Shown piece after piece: positions 34,242 through 43,078 of a stretch of DNA of 64,000 bases (the stretch's first letter is position 1; each line of letters begins with the position of its first letter). Source of the stretch: Desulfospira joergensenii DSM 10085 (lineage in GTDB: Bacteria; Desulfobacterota; Desulfobacteria; Desulfobacterales; Desulfobacteraceae); NCBI RefSeq assembly GCF_000420085.1, contig NZ_ATUG01000001.1, positions 558,001 through 622,000 on the forward strand, given 5' to 3'. Both the position numbers and the translations under genes were made by a program. The notes below the pieces were generated by a model, which was not told where the DNA came from, did no database searches, and saw only the letters and a list, made by a program, of their open reading frames with translations.

Positions 34242-36110
34242 ATGTTCAAGAAAAAAAGTCCGGCCTGGAAGCAGAAAACCGTATCCACGGATGAGGTGCT
34301 GAAAAAAATCGAGCCCGGCATGCATATCTTTATCGGCACGGGTACGGCAGAGCCCAGGACCCTGGTCAAGGCCCTGATGACGGCCCAGGGACACCGTTTG
34401 GAAGACCTGACCCTGATCCAGCTCCTCAGCTTTGGAGACGCCATCTCCTTTGAGGCCCTGGAATCCCACCGGTACCGCCTTCGGACCTTTTTTTCCGGCT
34501 GGGTTTCAGCCCGGGCCATCACCCAGGGCCGGGCCGACATGATTCCCTCCCGGTTCTCCGCCATTCCCTTCCTGCTCAAAGAGGGGCAGATCCCGGTGGA
34601 CGTGGCCTTTGTCCAGATCACCCCTCCCAACGAGTCGGGATACTGCAGCCTGGGGGTGGGCGTGGATGTGGCCCGGCGGGCCATGGCCCTGGCCGGCCTT
34701 GTGGTGGGGGAAATCAATGAGGAGATCCCCTTTACCCTGGGGGACACCTTTGTTCACATGGATGCCTTTGACATGATTGTGGAGGCCAAGGACCCTCCCT
34801 TTTACTATCCCCGGTATCCGGTGGCGCCCATATTCGACCGGCTGGCGGAAAATATCTCCTCCATTATCGACAACGGATCATGCCTGGCCTTTACCTTTGG
34901 TCCCGTATTTGAAGCCCTTCCCAAATACCTTTCCCGCAAACGGGATCTGGGGATCCACACCCCCTTTTTCACCGATGCCCTCATGGAGCTGGTCAAGAGC
35001 GGGGCCGTTACCAACCGGGAAAAGGGCATGTTCCGGGGCCGGTCCCTGACCTCTTACGCCCTGGGATCAAAGGAACTCATGCGGTGGCTGGATAAAAATC
35101 CCATGGTGGAATTCCAGACCGTGGAAAAGGTATTCAGCCCCATGGAAATCGGCCGGAACAAGAGATTTGTCATGATTCTTCCGGTCCGGCGCCTGGACCT
35201 GTCCGGCCGGGTGGCCCTCCACCGGCAGTCGGTGAGCGTGGCGGCCGGCCCCGGGCAAATCGCCGACTTTCTCAACGGAGCTGAAATCTCCAGGGGCGGA
35301 TATACCATGGTGGTCCTTCCCAGCCGGAACCGGGACGGACATCCCAATGTCAGGCTCTCCCTGGCAGATTCCCCGGAACTGCTCAGCCTGCCCGAATCCG
35401 TGGACATGGTGGTCACGGAACAGGGGGTGGCCCATCTTCGGGGCAGGACCCTGCGGGAAAGGGCCCAGGCCCTCATCGAAATCGCCCATCCCGAGGACCG
35501 GGCGGATCTGGTGGAAGGGGGGAAAAAAGCCAACCTGCTTTACAAAGATCAGATATTCCTGGCCGGCAGCGCCAATCTCTACCCTTCGGATATCGCCACC
35601 CAGCAATCTTTTAAGAATGATCTCCTGGTCCACTTCAGGGCCATCCGCCCTTCGGACGAAGATCAGATGAGGCGGCTCTTTTACCGGTTTTCAGACAAGG
35701 CCATTTACTACCGCTACTTCAGCCCCATAAAGACCATGCCCCATGCCAAGATGCAGGCCTATGTCAATGTGGATTACAAGGATGTCCTCTCCGTGGTGGG
35801 GCTGGTGGGGGAACCGGAACACCGGACCATCATTGCCGAAGCCAGAATCGCAAAGTACCCGGACAAGCCTTTTGTGGATATCGCCTTTGTCGTGGATGAG
35901 GCATACCAGGGCCGGGGAATTGCCTCGTTTCTCTATCAGATGCTGGCCAGACTGGCCAAGGAAAGGGGCTGCATGACCATGACCGCCGATGTGCTGACCT
36001 CCAACCGGGCCATGCTCAAGGTCTTTGAAGGGGGGGGGTACCCGGTAACGGCCAAGCTGGAAGGCGGGGCCTATGCACTGAAGATCGACCTGACCCGGAC
36101 GGTGGAATAG
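34242..36110 (+). CDS. Acetyl-CoA hydrolase/CoA-transferase domain fused to GNAT acetyltransferase
   Basis: 622 residues. The first 445 belong to the acetyl-CoA hydrolase/4-hydroxybutyrate CoA-transferase family, with IFIGTGTAEPRTL, VDVAFVQITPPNESGYCSLG and VVTEQGVAHLRG. The last 160 form a GNAT domain with the acetyl-CoA loop VVDEAYQGRGIASFL. The family position usually carrying the glutamate that forms the enzyme-CoA thioester (NSA-EVD-GQV in relatives) here reads PVRRLDLSGRV, so transferase activity may be lost or altered. Fusions of this kind are known in Deltaproteobacteria, often with regulatory or protein-acetylating roles proposed. Confidence 0.85.
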   Translation: MFKKKSPAWKQKTVSTDEVLKKIEPGMHIFIGTGTAEPRTLVKALMTAQGHRLEDLTLIQLLSFGDAISFEALESHRYRLRTFFSGWVSARAITQGRADMIPSRFSAIPFLLKEGQIPVDVAFVQITPPNESGYCSLGVGVDVARRAMALAGLVVGEINEEIPFTLGDTFVHMDAFDMIVEAKDPPFYYPRYPVAPIFDRLAENISSIIDNGSCLAFTFGPVFEALPKYLSRKRDLGIHTPFFTDALMELVKSGAVTNREKGMFRGRSLTSYALGSKELMRWLDKNPMVEFQTVEKVFSPMEIGRNKRFVMILPVRRLDLSGRVALHRQSVSVAAGPGQIADFLNGAEISRGGYTMVVLPSRNRDGHPNVRLSLADSPELLSLPESVDMVVTEQGVAHLRGRTLRERAQALIEIAHPEDRADLVEGGKKANLLYKDQIFLAGSANLYPSDIATQQSFKNDLLVHFRAIRPSDEDQMRRLFYRFSDKAIYYRYFSPIKTMPHAKMQAYVNVDYKDVLSVVGLVGEPEHRTIIAEARIAKYPDKPFVDIAFVVDEAYQGRGIASFLYQMLARLAKERGCMTMTADVLTSNRAMLKVFEGGGYPVTAKLEGGAYALKIDLTRTVE

Positions 36111-36111
36111 C

Positions 36112-36138
36112 TCTTAATTGACCCCTCTTAATTGACCA
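36112..36138. repeat. Short tandem duplication
   Basis: CTCTTAATTGACC occurs twice in immediate succession, covering the 3' end of the minus-strand diguanylate cyclase gene and the gap after the fusion gene. Probably a small slippage duplication. Confidence 0.7.
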
Positions 36139-37162
36139 GGGCTTCCTGGGTAATAATCTTGTTTCTTCCGGTCTTTTTGGCCATGTAAAGGGCCTGGTCC
36201 GCCCTTTTGATCAGATCTTCCGGGGACTCGTTTCCGGCATATACGGCAATTCCCATGGAGGCCGTGACCACTCCCATGCTCTTGCCGGATTCCTTGACTT
36301 TCCATTCCTTGGAGGCCAGGCTTTTTTGAATCTTTCCGGCCACCACCTGTGCCCCGGCAAGCTCGGTCTCCGGCAGGATCACCAGGAACTCTTCTCCTCC
36401 GTACCGGGCCGCGATATCGCTGCCCCTCAGGTGAATTTTCATGATTTGGGAAATCCCCCTCAGCAGACTGTCCCCCACCAAATGGCCGTAGGTATCGTTG
36501 ACTTTTTTAAAATGATCCAGATCCAGCATGATGACGGAAAATGCTTTCCGGCTCTGGCCGGCCCGGGTTCTCTCCACTTCAAAGGCCCGGGTCAGTCCCC
36601 TCCGGTTGATCAGCCCGGTCAGGGCATCGGTCTGGGCCTCCTTCTGGGCGTCTTCCAGCTCCCGGTTCAATTGATGCAGGTCTTCGGAAGAGATTTGCAT
36701 ACGGTTCTGGAGCCTGGAGCCGGACTGGATTAATTCTCTGGTTTCCAGTATCATCTGGTCGACGATGGCCTTGAGATCCTCATATCCGGTGACCTCTTTC
36801 ACCTTTTCGCCCAATTGTTCCAGATTGGAGCCGTGGCCGGCCAGATCCCCTTCGGTTTCCACCAGATGGCGGCTGATATCCCTGAGCATGAAATTGATTT
36901 TTGTCAACAGCCGGCTGACCACCAGCCGGTCTCCGTCGGCGACGAATTTTGTATAGAACTTTTCCATGCGCTCCGGGTTCAGGGGGGCTGCGCTTTTAAA
37001 TGCCGCCTCAACGGCGTTTCTCAGCTTAAGATTTTTCCCGGCTGCATACTCGTAAAATATCGTATAATTCACAGGAGTTGCCGGCAGATTATACTTTGCC
37101 ATATGACCCAAGGCAAGCCTCAGGTACTCCCCGGCTCTGGTTCTGTTTTCCGTATAGTTCAT
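36128..37162 (-). CDS. Diguanylate cyclase (GGDEF)
   Basis: 344 residues. The N-terminal half (about 1-175) is helical with a coiled-coil near LEDAQKEAQTD and no known sensor domain, and appears cytoplasmic. The GGDEF domain (about 175-340) has TDALTGLINRRG, FKKVNDTYGHLVGD and the active site YGGEEF. Five residues before it is RGSD, an intact RxxD inhibitory site, so product feedback is expected, unlike the cyclase at 10620-11927. Confidence 0.93.
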   Translation of the reverse strand: MNYTENRTRAGEYLRLALGHMAKYNLPATPVNYTIFYEYAAGKNLKLRNAVEAAFKSAAPLNPERMEKFYTKFVADGDRLVVSRLLTKINFMLRDISRHLVETEGDLAGHGSNLEQLGEKVKEVTGYEDLKAIVDQMILETRELIQSGSRLQNRMQISSEDLHQLNRELEDAQKEAQTDALTGLINRRGLTRAFEVERTRAGQSRKAFSVIMLDLDHFKKVNDTYGHLVGDSLLRGISQIMKIHLRGSDIAARYGGEEFLVILPETELAGAQVVAGKIQKSLASKEWKVKESGKSMGVVTASMGIAVYAGNESPEDLIKRADQALYMAKKTGRNKIITQEALVN

Positions 37163-37318
37163 TTCAGCCCTTGATTGATTCTGGTTTTAAGCACATTATG
37201 TTTCACAGATCTTTTTGTCTGTCAAGGAAAGATCATTCTCTGAATTTATGCCAAAGTTTCCAGTCCCTTTTGAGAAGGTTTTTTGCCTGTTCTGGGTTCT
37301 TGTGGTATCTGTTGGAGT

Positions 37319-38167
37319 ATGGAAGATATCCGAGATCAGGCCCATTTATCCGCAGATGCGGTAAAGGGCCTCAACTTCATCAAAAATTCCGGCTTCTTTG
37401 AATTCCGGAAATACTATAGGTCCGGCCTGCGTTCCCATATCTTCGAGGTGGTTTTGACCGAGGATGTGAAAAGGGAAACCCGGGGCGAAATCCGGGACGG
37501 GGCGCGTATGTTTCCCAAGGCCCGGCCCCAGAAAATGTTTCGGATATTCAGGTCCCGGTTTGAGAGCAAGGACGATATCTTCAGGGAAATCAGAAAATAT
37601 AAGCTTTTGCTGAATTTTCTGGGCAAAGAGTTTATTGCCCGGTCCGAAGAGTTTATCGTGGATTACCGGGGAACCGGTGTCTCCAGGATTGTCCTGTGCG
37701 GACTCCAGGAGTATGTTGAGGGACAGATCCTGGATCCCTGGAGATTATCCGGAAAGACACCCCTGGAGGATCTTTACCGGGACGGGGAAAAAAACCGGCC
37801 CGGAGATCCGGCCAAAAGGGCAAGAAAGCATGTGGCGGAATTTACCGGCCGGGTCAGGCAGCTGATCCGCCACACCGGATACATCCCGGATCTGGCCGGC
37901 ATCGGCAATCTCATCCTCACCCCCATGGGAAGGCTCAAGCTGGTGGATATCAACAATATCGTTGAAATCCGGTTCGATCCGGTGATCCGCCTGGATGACC
38001 GGGGGTATCCCTCATGCGACAGTTCCGTGGAAGCTCTTTTCCTGCTTGAGTCCAGGCTGCTCGGCCGGGAAATTCAGTCCCGGGACCCCCTGTTCAGACA
38101 TTTTCTCACGCCTGAAAGGCAAAAAAAGGTCCGGCTCCTTGAACGTGAATTCTATAAAGCCCTCTGA
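37319..38167 (+). CDS. Hypothetical protein with kinase-like C-terminal segment
   Basis: About 282 residues from the ATG at 37319; a TTG at 37283 with AGAAGG is an alternative start. The segment IPDLAGIGNLILTPMGRLKLVDINNI at about 205-230 has the layout of a protein-kinase-like catalytic loop and metal-binding D-x-N (compare YrbL-type proteins), and the N-terminal part has Lys/Arg-rich strands. The full kinase core is not evident, so this is only a fold suggestion. It diverges from the diguanylate cyclase gene. Confidence 0.6.
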   Translation: MEDIRDQAHLSADAVKGLNFIKNSGFFEFRKYYRSGLRSHIFEVVLTEDVKRETRGEIRDGARMFPKARPQKMFRIFRSRFESKDDIFREIRKYKLLLNFLGKEFIARSEEFIVDYRGTGVSRIVLCGLQEYVEGQILDPWRLSGKTPLEDLYRDGEKNRPGDPAKRARKHVAEFTGRVRQLIRHTGYIPDLAGIGNLILTPMGRLKLVDINNIVEIRFDPVIRLDDRGYPSCDSSVEALFLLESRLLGREIQSRDPLFRHFLTPERQKKVRLLEREFYKAL

Positions 38168-38246
38168 TGCCGGGGATTTCCGGCCAAACCTCTTGAACAG
38201 ACAAAGATAAATTAATTTAAAATTTTCCCTTCCATTCAAAATCAGC

Positions 38247-38288
38247 TTGACAGATAAAAATATAGTAGTTACTACAATAGTCACTATT
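38247..38288 (+). promoter_or_regulatory. Promoter and double palindromic operator of the azlCD operon
   Basis: TTGACA at 38247-38252 is a consensus -35 box; TACTAC (17-base spacing) or TACAAT (20-base spacing) could be the -10. Two perfect palindromes abut there: GTAGTTACTAC (38265-38275) and AATAGTCACTATT (38276-38288). A repressor bound at them would block RNA polymerase; the TrmB-family regulator encoded by the third gene is the obvious candidate. Confidence 0.6.
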
Positions 38289-38308
38289 ATAAGATCAAGG
38301 AAGGAAAG

Positions 38309-39013
38309 ATGAAACAAAAAGAGTTCCGGAATTCGGTTCGGGCCGGCATCCCCATATTTATCGGATATTTTCCGGCGGCCGTGGCCTTTGGAATCCTGGC
38401 CGAAACATCCGGGATTTCCCTTTTAGAGGCTTTTTTATTTTCCGCAGTGGTCTTTGCCGGAGCCAGCCAGTTCATTGCCCTGAACCTCCTGGTCACGGGC
38501 ATGGGCCCCCTGGGAATCATTCTGACCACCCTGCTGGTCAACTTTCGCCATTTTCTCATGAGCACCTACCTGACCACCCGGATCAAGGAGAAATCCATCA
38601 GGTACTATTTTCCCATGGCCTTCGGTGTTACCGACGAGGTCTTCTCGGTCCTCTCCTTTACCCGGGGTCCCCTGACCAAAGGCATTGTCATGACCCTGGA
38701 GTTCTGTGCCTATTCAGGCTGGATCTCGGGGACCCTGTCCGGATTCCTGCTGGGCGGATTCATGCCCGAAATCCTGACCCAGAGCATGGGGGTGGCCCTC
38801 TATGCCCTGCTTCTGGCCATCCTGATCCCGGAATTGAAATCCTCCTTTAATTCCCTGGGCCTTACCCTGGCCTCGGGACTGCTCAACTGGATTCTGGTGA
38901 CGGCAGACGTCCTGCCCAAGGGCTGGAGCATCATCGTCTGCATCCTGGTGGTGGCTTCTGTGGGGGCCATGCTTCCACCGGTACCCATAAAAAAGGAGAA
39001 GGCCCATGGATAA
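38309..39013 (+). CDS. azlC: AzlC-family branched-chain amino acid exporter, large subunit
   Basis: A 234-residue membrane protein with about six helices. The AzlC signature is seen in AGIPIFIGYFPAAVAFGILA, AGASQFIALNLL and NFRHFLMSTYL. With AzlD it forms an exporter of branched-chain amino acids or analogues (BrnFE type). It overlaps azlD by 8 bases and sits behind a strong promoter with palindromic operator. Confidence 0.92.
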   Translation: MKQKEFRNSVRAGIPIFIGYFPAAVAFGILAETSGISLLEAFLFSAVVFAGASQFIALNLLVTGMGPLGIILTTLLVNFRHFLMSTYLTTRIKEKSIRYYFPMAFGVTDEVFSVLSFTRGPLTKGIVMTLEFCAYSGWISGTLSGFLLGGFMPEILTQSMGVALYALLLAILIPELKSSFNSLGLTLASGLLNWILVTADVLPKGWSIIVCILVVASVGAMLPPVPIKKEKAHG

Positions 39014-39311
39014 GAGTCTGATTCCCTTGATCCTGGGCATGGCCGCCGTAACCTACGGCCCCAGGCTGGCCCCGTTTCTTTTCTTTCGAAACGCCCGGAT
39101 CCCCGGCCGGGTGGATGCTTTTTTAAAGTCCATTCCCGTGGCCGCCATCGGTGCCCTGATCATCCCCGGCGCCCTCACCGCCACCCCGGACCTGCCTGCG
39201 GCCGCCGTACTCGGCATGGGATTTACCCTGGTATACGGCTTTTTCCGGGGCGGCATCATCGTTCCGGTGCTGGGGGCTGTAGCCGTGGCCTATCTGGCCT
39301 TGAGTGTTTAG
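39006..39311 (+). CDS. azlD: AzlD-family branched-chain amino acid exporter, small subunit
   Basis: A 101-residue protein with three to four helices and the AzlD pattern TYGPRLAPFLFF then VDAFLKSIPVAAIGALIIPG. Partner of AzlC. AAAAGGAG precedes the ATG at 39006, inside the azlC 3' end. The regulator gene follows two bases later. Confidence 0.92.
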   Translation: MDKSLIPLILGMAAVTYGPRLAPFLFFRNARIPGRVDAFLKSIPVAAIGALIIPGALTATPDLPAAAVLGMGFTLVYGFFRGGIIVPVLGAVAVAYLALSV

Positions 39312-39313
39312 CT

Positions 39314-40159
39314 GTGAATCCTTCCCTGAAAATTACAGAAGACATGATGGCCCTTGGTTTTTCCGCCTATGAGTGTAAGGCCTACCTGGCCCTGCTGGAA
39401 GAATTTCCCATGAACGGCTATGGACTGAGCAAGGCATCTGGCATTCCCAGATCCAGGATATACGAGGTCCTGAAAAACCTTATCAGCAAACAGATGGTCT
39501 TTGAGCAGGCCGAGGGCAAAACCAAGGTTTACATCCCCATGGAACCGGCCGTCTTCATCAAAAAACTGAAAAGCCGGTATGAGAGGATATTCAACGACCT
39601 GACCCAATATGCCGGCACCCTCTACCGGGAGCCCAAACAGGATGACAGGCTGGTGGTCATCCAGGGCCGGGACAATATCATCTCCTTTTTAAAAGTTCTT
39701 ATCAAAGGGGCTGAAAATAGGGTGGCCCTGTCCATCTGGGATGAGGAGCTAAGTGCCCTGACCCGGGAATTGGACGCTGCCCTGGACCGGGGCGTCATGC
39801 TCAGGGGCATCTATTTCGGCCGGGAAAAAACCTACAAAGACCTGGTCCCCCACCGGAGGATAAAGCGGTACATGGCCGAAAAAAAAGAGCGGTACATGTC
39901 GGTGATCATCGACCATGCCCATGCGGTTTCCGGTATTGTTTCCCGGGGGGAGGCTTCCAAGGCGACCTGGACCCGGGACGAGGGATTCATTGAGGTAAGC
40001 GAGGATTATATTGCCCACGACCTGGTGGTCAACCTCTATTCCGCATCCCTGGACAAAGAGGCCTATGCCCGGTTCGAGGAATTTGCCGACAATGTCCACG
40101 ACCAGTTCTTCCACTACTCAAAAACCGATCTGGACACCTATAAAGGGCTTCTGGAATAA
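39314..40159 (+). CDS. TrmB-family transcriptional regulator
   Basis: 281 residues, GTG start. The N-terminal winged helix (about 8-75; GFSAYECKAYLALLE and ASGIPRSRIYEVLKNL) is the TrmB/sugar-specific regulator fold, followed by a linker helix and a PLD-like ligand-sensing domain (about 115-280). Placed two bases after azlD, it most likely controls the exporter operon, which would make an amino acid its ligand. TrmB proteins are common in archaea and occasional in Deltaproteobacteria. Confidence 0.88.
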   Translation: MNPSLKITEDMMALGFSAYECKAYLALLEEFPMNGYGLSKASGIPRSRIYEVLKNLISKQMVFEQAEGKTKVYIPMEPAVFIKKLKSRYERIFNDLTQYAGTLYREPKQDDRLVVIQGRDNIISFLKVLIKGAENRVALSIWDEELSALTRELDAALDRGVMLRGIYFGREKTYKDLVPHRRIKRYMAEKKERYMSVIIDHAHAVSGIVSRGEASKATWTRDEGFIEVSEDYIAHDLVVNLYSASLDKEAYARFEEFADNVHDQFFHYSKTDLDTYKGLLE

Positions 40160-40253
40160 ATTCCGGTATTGCATCTGCCATAAAATATCATATGTTTCTC
40201 TTTCTTTTCGGAAACTCTCTTCTGCATTGATGTGAATCGAAAGAACCAAGATA

Positions 40254-42938
40254 TTATTTCCGGCTTTTCTGCTCCACGGGCAAGCGGATAATAAAATTGG
40301 TTCCCTTACCGGGTTCAGAGACCACATCCATGGTTCCCCCGTGATTTTCCTTGATGATGAAATAGGACACCGACAATCCCAATCCGGTTCCCACGCCGGC
40401 CGGCTTTGTTGTGAAAAACGGATCAAATATTTTTTTCCGGGTCTTTGCATCCATTCCGGTCCCGTTATCCTCAACCTCAATCTGCAGCATGCCCAAGCCG
40501 GTTTTGTGGGATAACCTTAAAATGAACTTCGGCGGCGGCATTTCCTCTTTTTCCCCCCTAGCAAACATGGCATGGGCGCCGTTGTTCAGAATATTCAAAA
40601 GTACCTGCTGGATCTTGCTTCCCTCACAGGAGATCATGGGAAGATCCGGTTCATACTCTTTTTGGATGAGGATGGATTTAAAATCGTATTGTTTTTTTAA
40701 ATCATAATCCGCGCTGGCCAGTTCCAGGATCTTGTCCATTAACTCTGTTGGATGATGACTGGAAAAAGAAGTATTTTCCTTTCTTGAAAAATCGAGCATA
40801 TTTTTTACGATGGAAGCCATCCTGAAGCCGGAATCCTTTATCCCGTGAATAATGCGGGGGATACCCCTGAGGTTCATGAATTCGGCAATGGATTCCATTG
40901 AAGTTCCAACAGAGGCAGCCGCACTTTGATTGGCCGGGATGGTCATACCGGTTAACCGGGTCTCCAGCACATCTATATTCTGAAGAACGCCGGCCAGGGG
41001 ATTGTTGATTTCATGGGCCATACCGGCGGCCAGACCGCCAACGGAGAGGATCTTTTCATTCTGGATCAGGACCTCTTCCATTCGGACTTTTTCAGTGATG
41101 TCATCGATCCGGATCACTGCACCGCCCATATTGCCGTCAACCAATGGAAAAATCGTTATATCCTGATACCGGGTTTCCTCCCCTTCTGTCCAGGTAACCT
41201 TCAGGTCCTTGACAAGTTTATGATCATTGACCGCACTTTTGACGGCGTTCTTCACACGCTCAAGATCACTTGAAAATCCCGGAAAATTTTCTTCAAAGGG
41301 TTTTCCCTCTGCCGATTCCCTGGATATCTTTGTCACAGACCGGGCTTTCCGGTTCCATTGGGTTACCCGCCCCTCCTTGTCCACTCCGATAAGAACCGAG
41401 GGCATGGAGTCGATAATCTTGGAAAGATAGTTTCGAAGATTCTGAATTTCCTCCTCTGCCTGCCTCCGCTCGGTAATATCCAGCAGTATCCCGTGGTAGT
41501 TACGAATACTTCCTGTTGGATCTCTTTTGATATACACCCTGTGATCGACCCATCGGATATCTCCGGACTTGGTAAGTACCCGGTAGGGGGTATGGGCAAA
41601 AGTCTCTCTCTTTTTTTCCCGGCTGAACCGGACAGTCTCCCTTTGAACCCTTTCCAAATCATCCGGAAAAACGATCCCGGCCTGCCTGATCGTATTGCCC
41701 CGCAATTCATCAGGAGAATAGCCAAATACATTTTCTATATTTTCGGTTACAAATTCAATGGGCCATCCGGATTGATTGCTCCAGATAAAGCCGACCAAAG
41801 GACTGTTGTTAATAATTGTATAGGCTTCATCCCGGTCTTTTCCCTTTTGATATAGATCCAGAACCATATCGTCAAAGGCCCGGGACAGGATCTCCAGTTC
41901 CCCGGGAAGCTCTCCAATGGATTCCGGGATACTTAAATCCCCCTTCTGAACCAGCCGGGTTCTTTCCAGCAAGCGGTTAACCGGGTTCAGGATAAATTTT
42001 CCGCCGAAAAACCAGGCAATGATAAAAGAGGAAAAGGCAACCACGCAGAGCATGGCGATATTGATCAGCAGCATCTGTTTTACACCGGAAAAAAGGGCCT
42101 GCTTGGAGATCCCGATCAGCAGGCAGATCTCATTGGTTTCCTGTCCGACGGAAAGGCGTTCAAACCAGTATATCCGGTCTTTCCCGTCTGCATCCCTCAC
42201 CTCGAGTTTTCCCTTCCGGGTATCAGGAAGTTTAAACCCTCTGCATTGTTCCAGCTTTTCCCCCAGGCAGTCCTGATTGCCGGAGGCCTGATGGCTCAGG
42301 GATTTATAAAGAAGATTGCCCGTCCGATCCGTCACCAGGATCACAGAATCCCGGGGAAGGGGAACACTCTCAAAAACATTTCGATAGTACTCTAAATTAA
42401 AAGCCGCCCCAACGGCCGCAACAAGGGTTTTCCCGTCGGAACTCAATATGGGATATGCAAAGGGAAGGGAGGCTTTTTTCGAAGACCGGCTGATGAGAAA
42501 ATTGTCAATGACAAATTCCCGGCTCTTGCTGATTCTCCTGAACCAGCTTCTGTCGGCCACGTTGATGGGTTTTTTCAGGGGGATGGCGCAACAATTGATC
42601 ATCCCCTCGCCATTGGCAACCACAAGGGTGGAATACTGGGGGTTTTCCCTATGAATCGCCTGTAAAAATTCATTGCACTCGGAAAGTTCAAGGCCTTTGA
42701 CGGACGGAACCTTGGACAGGATTCTCAAAAATTGGTTTGTCTGTTTGACGATTTTCAATTGTTCATCGTAAAAGAGTTTACGCAATTGCCCGACATTGTC
42801 TTCTGTATCCTGTATGGTATATTGATACTGTTTGAAGCCGGTATACAAAAGGATTCCGAGAACAGGAATGAAAATCAAAAAAATCAGAATCAATAATTGT
42901 GTTCGCAGTTCCAACCTGGAAAGAGAAAAAGACCTCAT
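40254..42938 (-). CDS. Membrane sensor histidine kinase (Cache-HAMP-PAS-PAS-HisKA-HATPase)
   Basis: 894 residues. A helix at about 13-35, a periplasmic double-Cache-like domain (about 40-290), a second helix near 300-322 and HAMP, then PAS domains at about 385-505 and 510-640 (the first with the PAC sequence [17 protein letters not shown]). The phosphoacceptor His is in [16 protein letters not shown]-binding motifs are [18 protein letters not shown] and [10 protein letters not shown]. The ATG follows GGAGCGAGG. No receiver domain or adjacent regulator, so its partner is elsewhere. Confidence 0.93.
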   Translation of the reverse strand: MRSFSLSRLELRTQLLILIFLIFIPVLGILLYTGFKQYQYTIQDTEDNVGQLRKLFYDEQLKIVKQTNQFLRILSKVPSVKGLELSECNEFLQAIHRENPQYSTLVVANGEGMINCCAIPLKKPINVADRSWFRRISKSREFVIDNFLISRSSKKASLPFAYPILSSDGKTLVAAVGAAFNLEYYRNVFESVPLPRDSVILVTDRTGNLLYKSLSHQASGNQDCLGEKLEQCRGFKLPDTRKGKLEVRDADGKDRIYWFERLSVGQETNEICLLIGISKQALFSGVKQMLLINIAMLCVVAFSSFIIAWFFGGKFILNPVNRLLERTRLVQKGDLSIPESIGELPGELEILSRAFDDMVLDLYQKGKDRDEAYTIINNSPLVGFIWSNQSGWPIEFVTENIENVFGYSPDELRGNTIRQAGIVFPDDLERVQRETVRFSREKKRETFAHTPYRVLTKSGDIRWVDHRVYIKRDPTGSIRNYHGILLDITERRQAEEEIQNLRNYLSKIIDSMPSVLIGVDKEGRVTQWNRKARSVTKISRESAEGKPFEENFPGFSSDLERVKNAVKSAVNDHKLVKDLKVTWTEGEETRYQDITIFPLVDGNMGGAVIRIDDITEKVRMEEVLIQNEKILSVGGLAAGMAHEINNPLAGVLQNIDVLETRLTGMTIPANQSAAASVGTSMESIAEFMNLRGIPRIIHGIKDSGFRMASIVKNMLDFSRKENTSFSSHHPTELMDKILELASADYDLKKQYDFKSILIQKEYEPDLPMISCEGSKIQQVLLNILNNGAHAMFARGEKEEMPPPKFILRLSHKTGLGMLQIEVEDNGTGMDAKTRKKIFDPFFTTKPAGVGTGLGLSVSYFIIKENHGGTMDVVSEPGKGTNFIIRLPVEQKSRK

Positions 42939-43021
42939 CCTCGCTCCTTTATCAATTGAATCTTACCCTAACATTTTATGCGGCAGGAAAATTTAATATA
43001 GAACCATACCATTTTCGCCGG

Positions 43022-43053
43022 TAAAAAAAAATACAATTCCAATGGCGTTGGAA
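43022..43053 (-). terminator. Intrinsic terminator of the cyanophycin operon
   Basis: On the minus strand TTCCAA, five bases, TTGGAA (43037-43053) is followed by TTGTATTTTTTTTT. It lies 25 bases after the cphA stop. Confidence 0.75.
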
Positions 43054-43078
43054 GGTTCCTATCCGTTTGTCTGACAGG

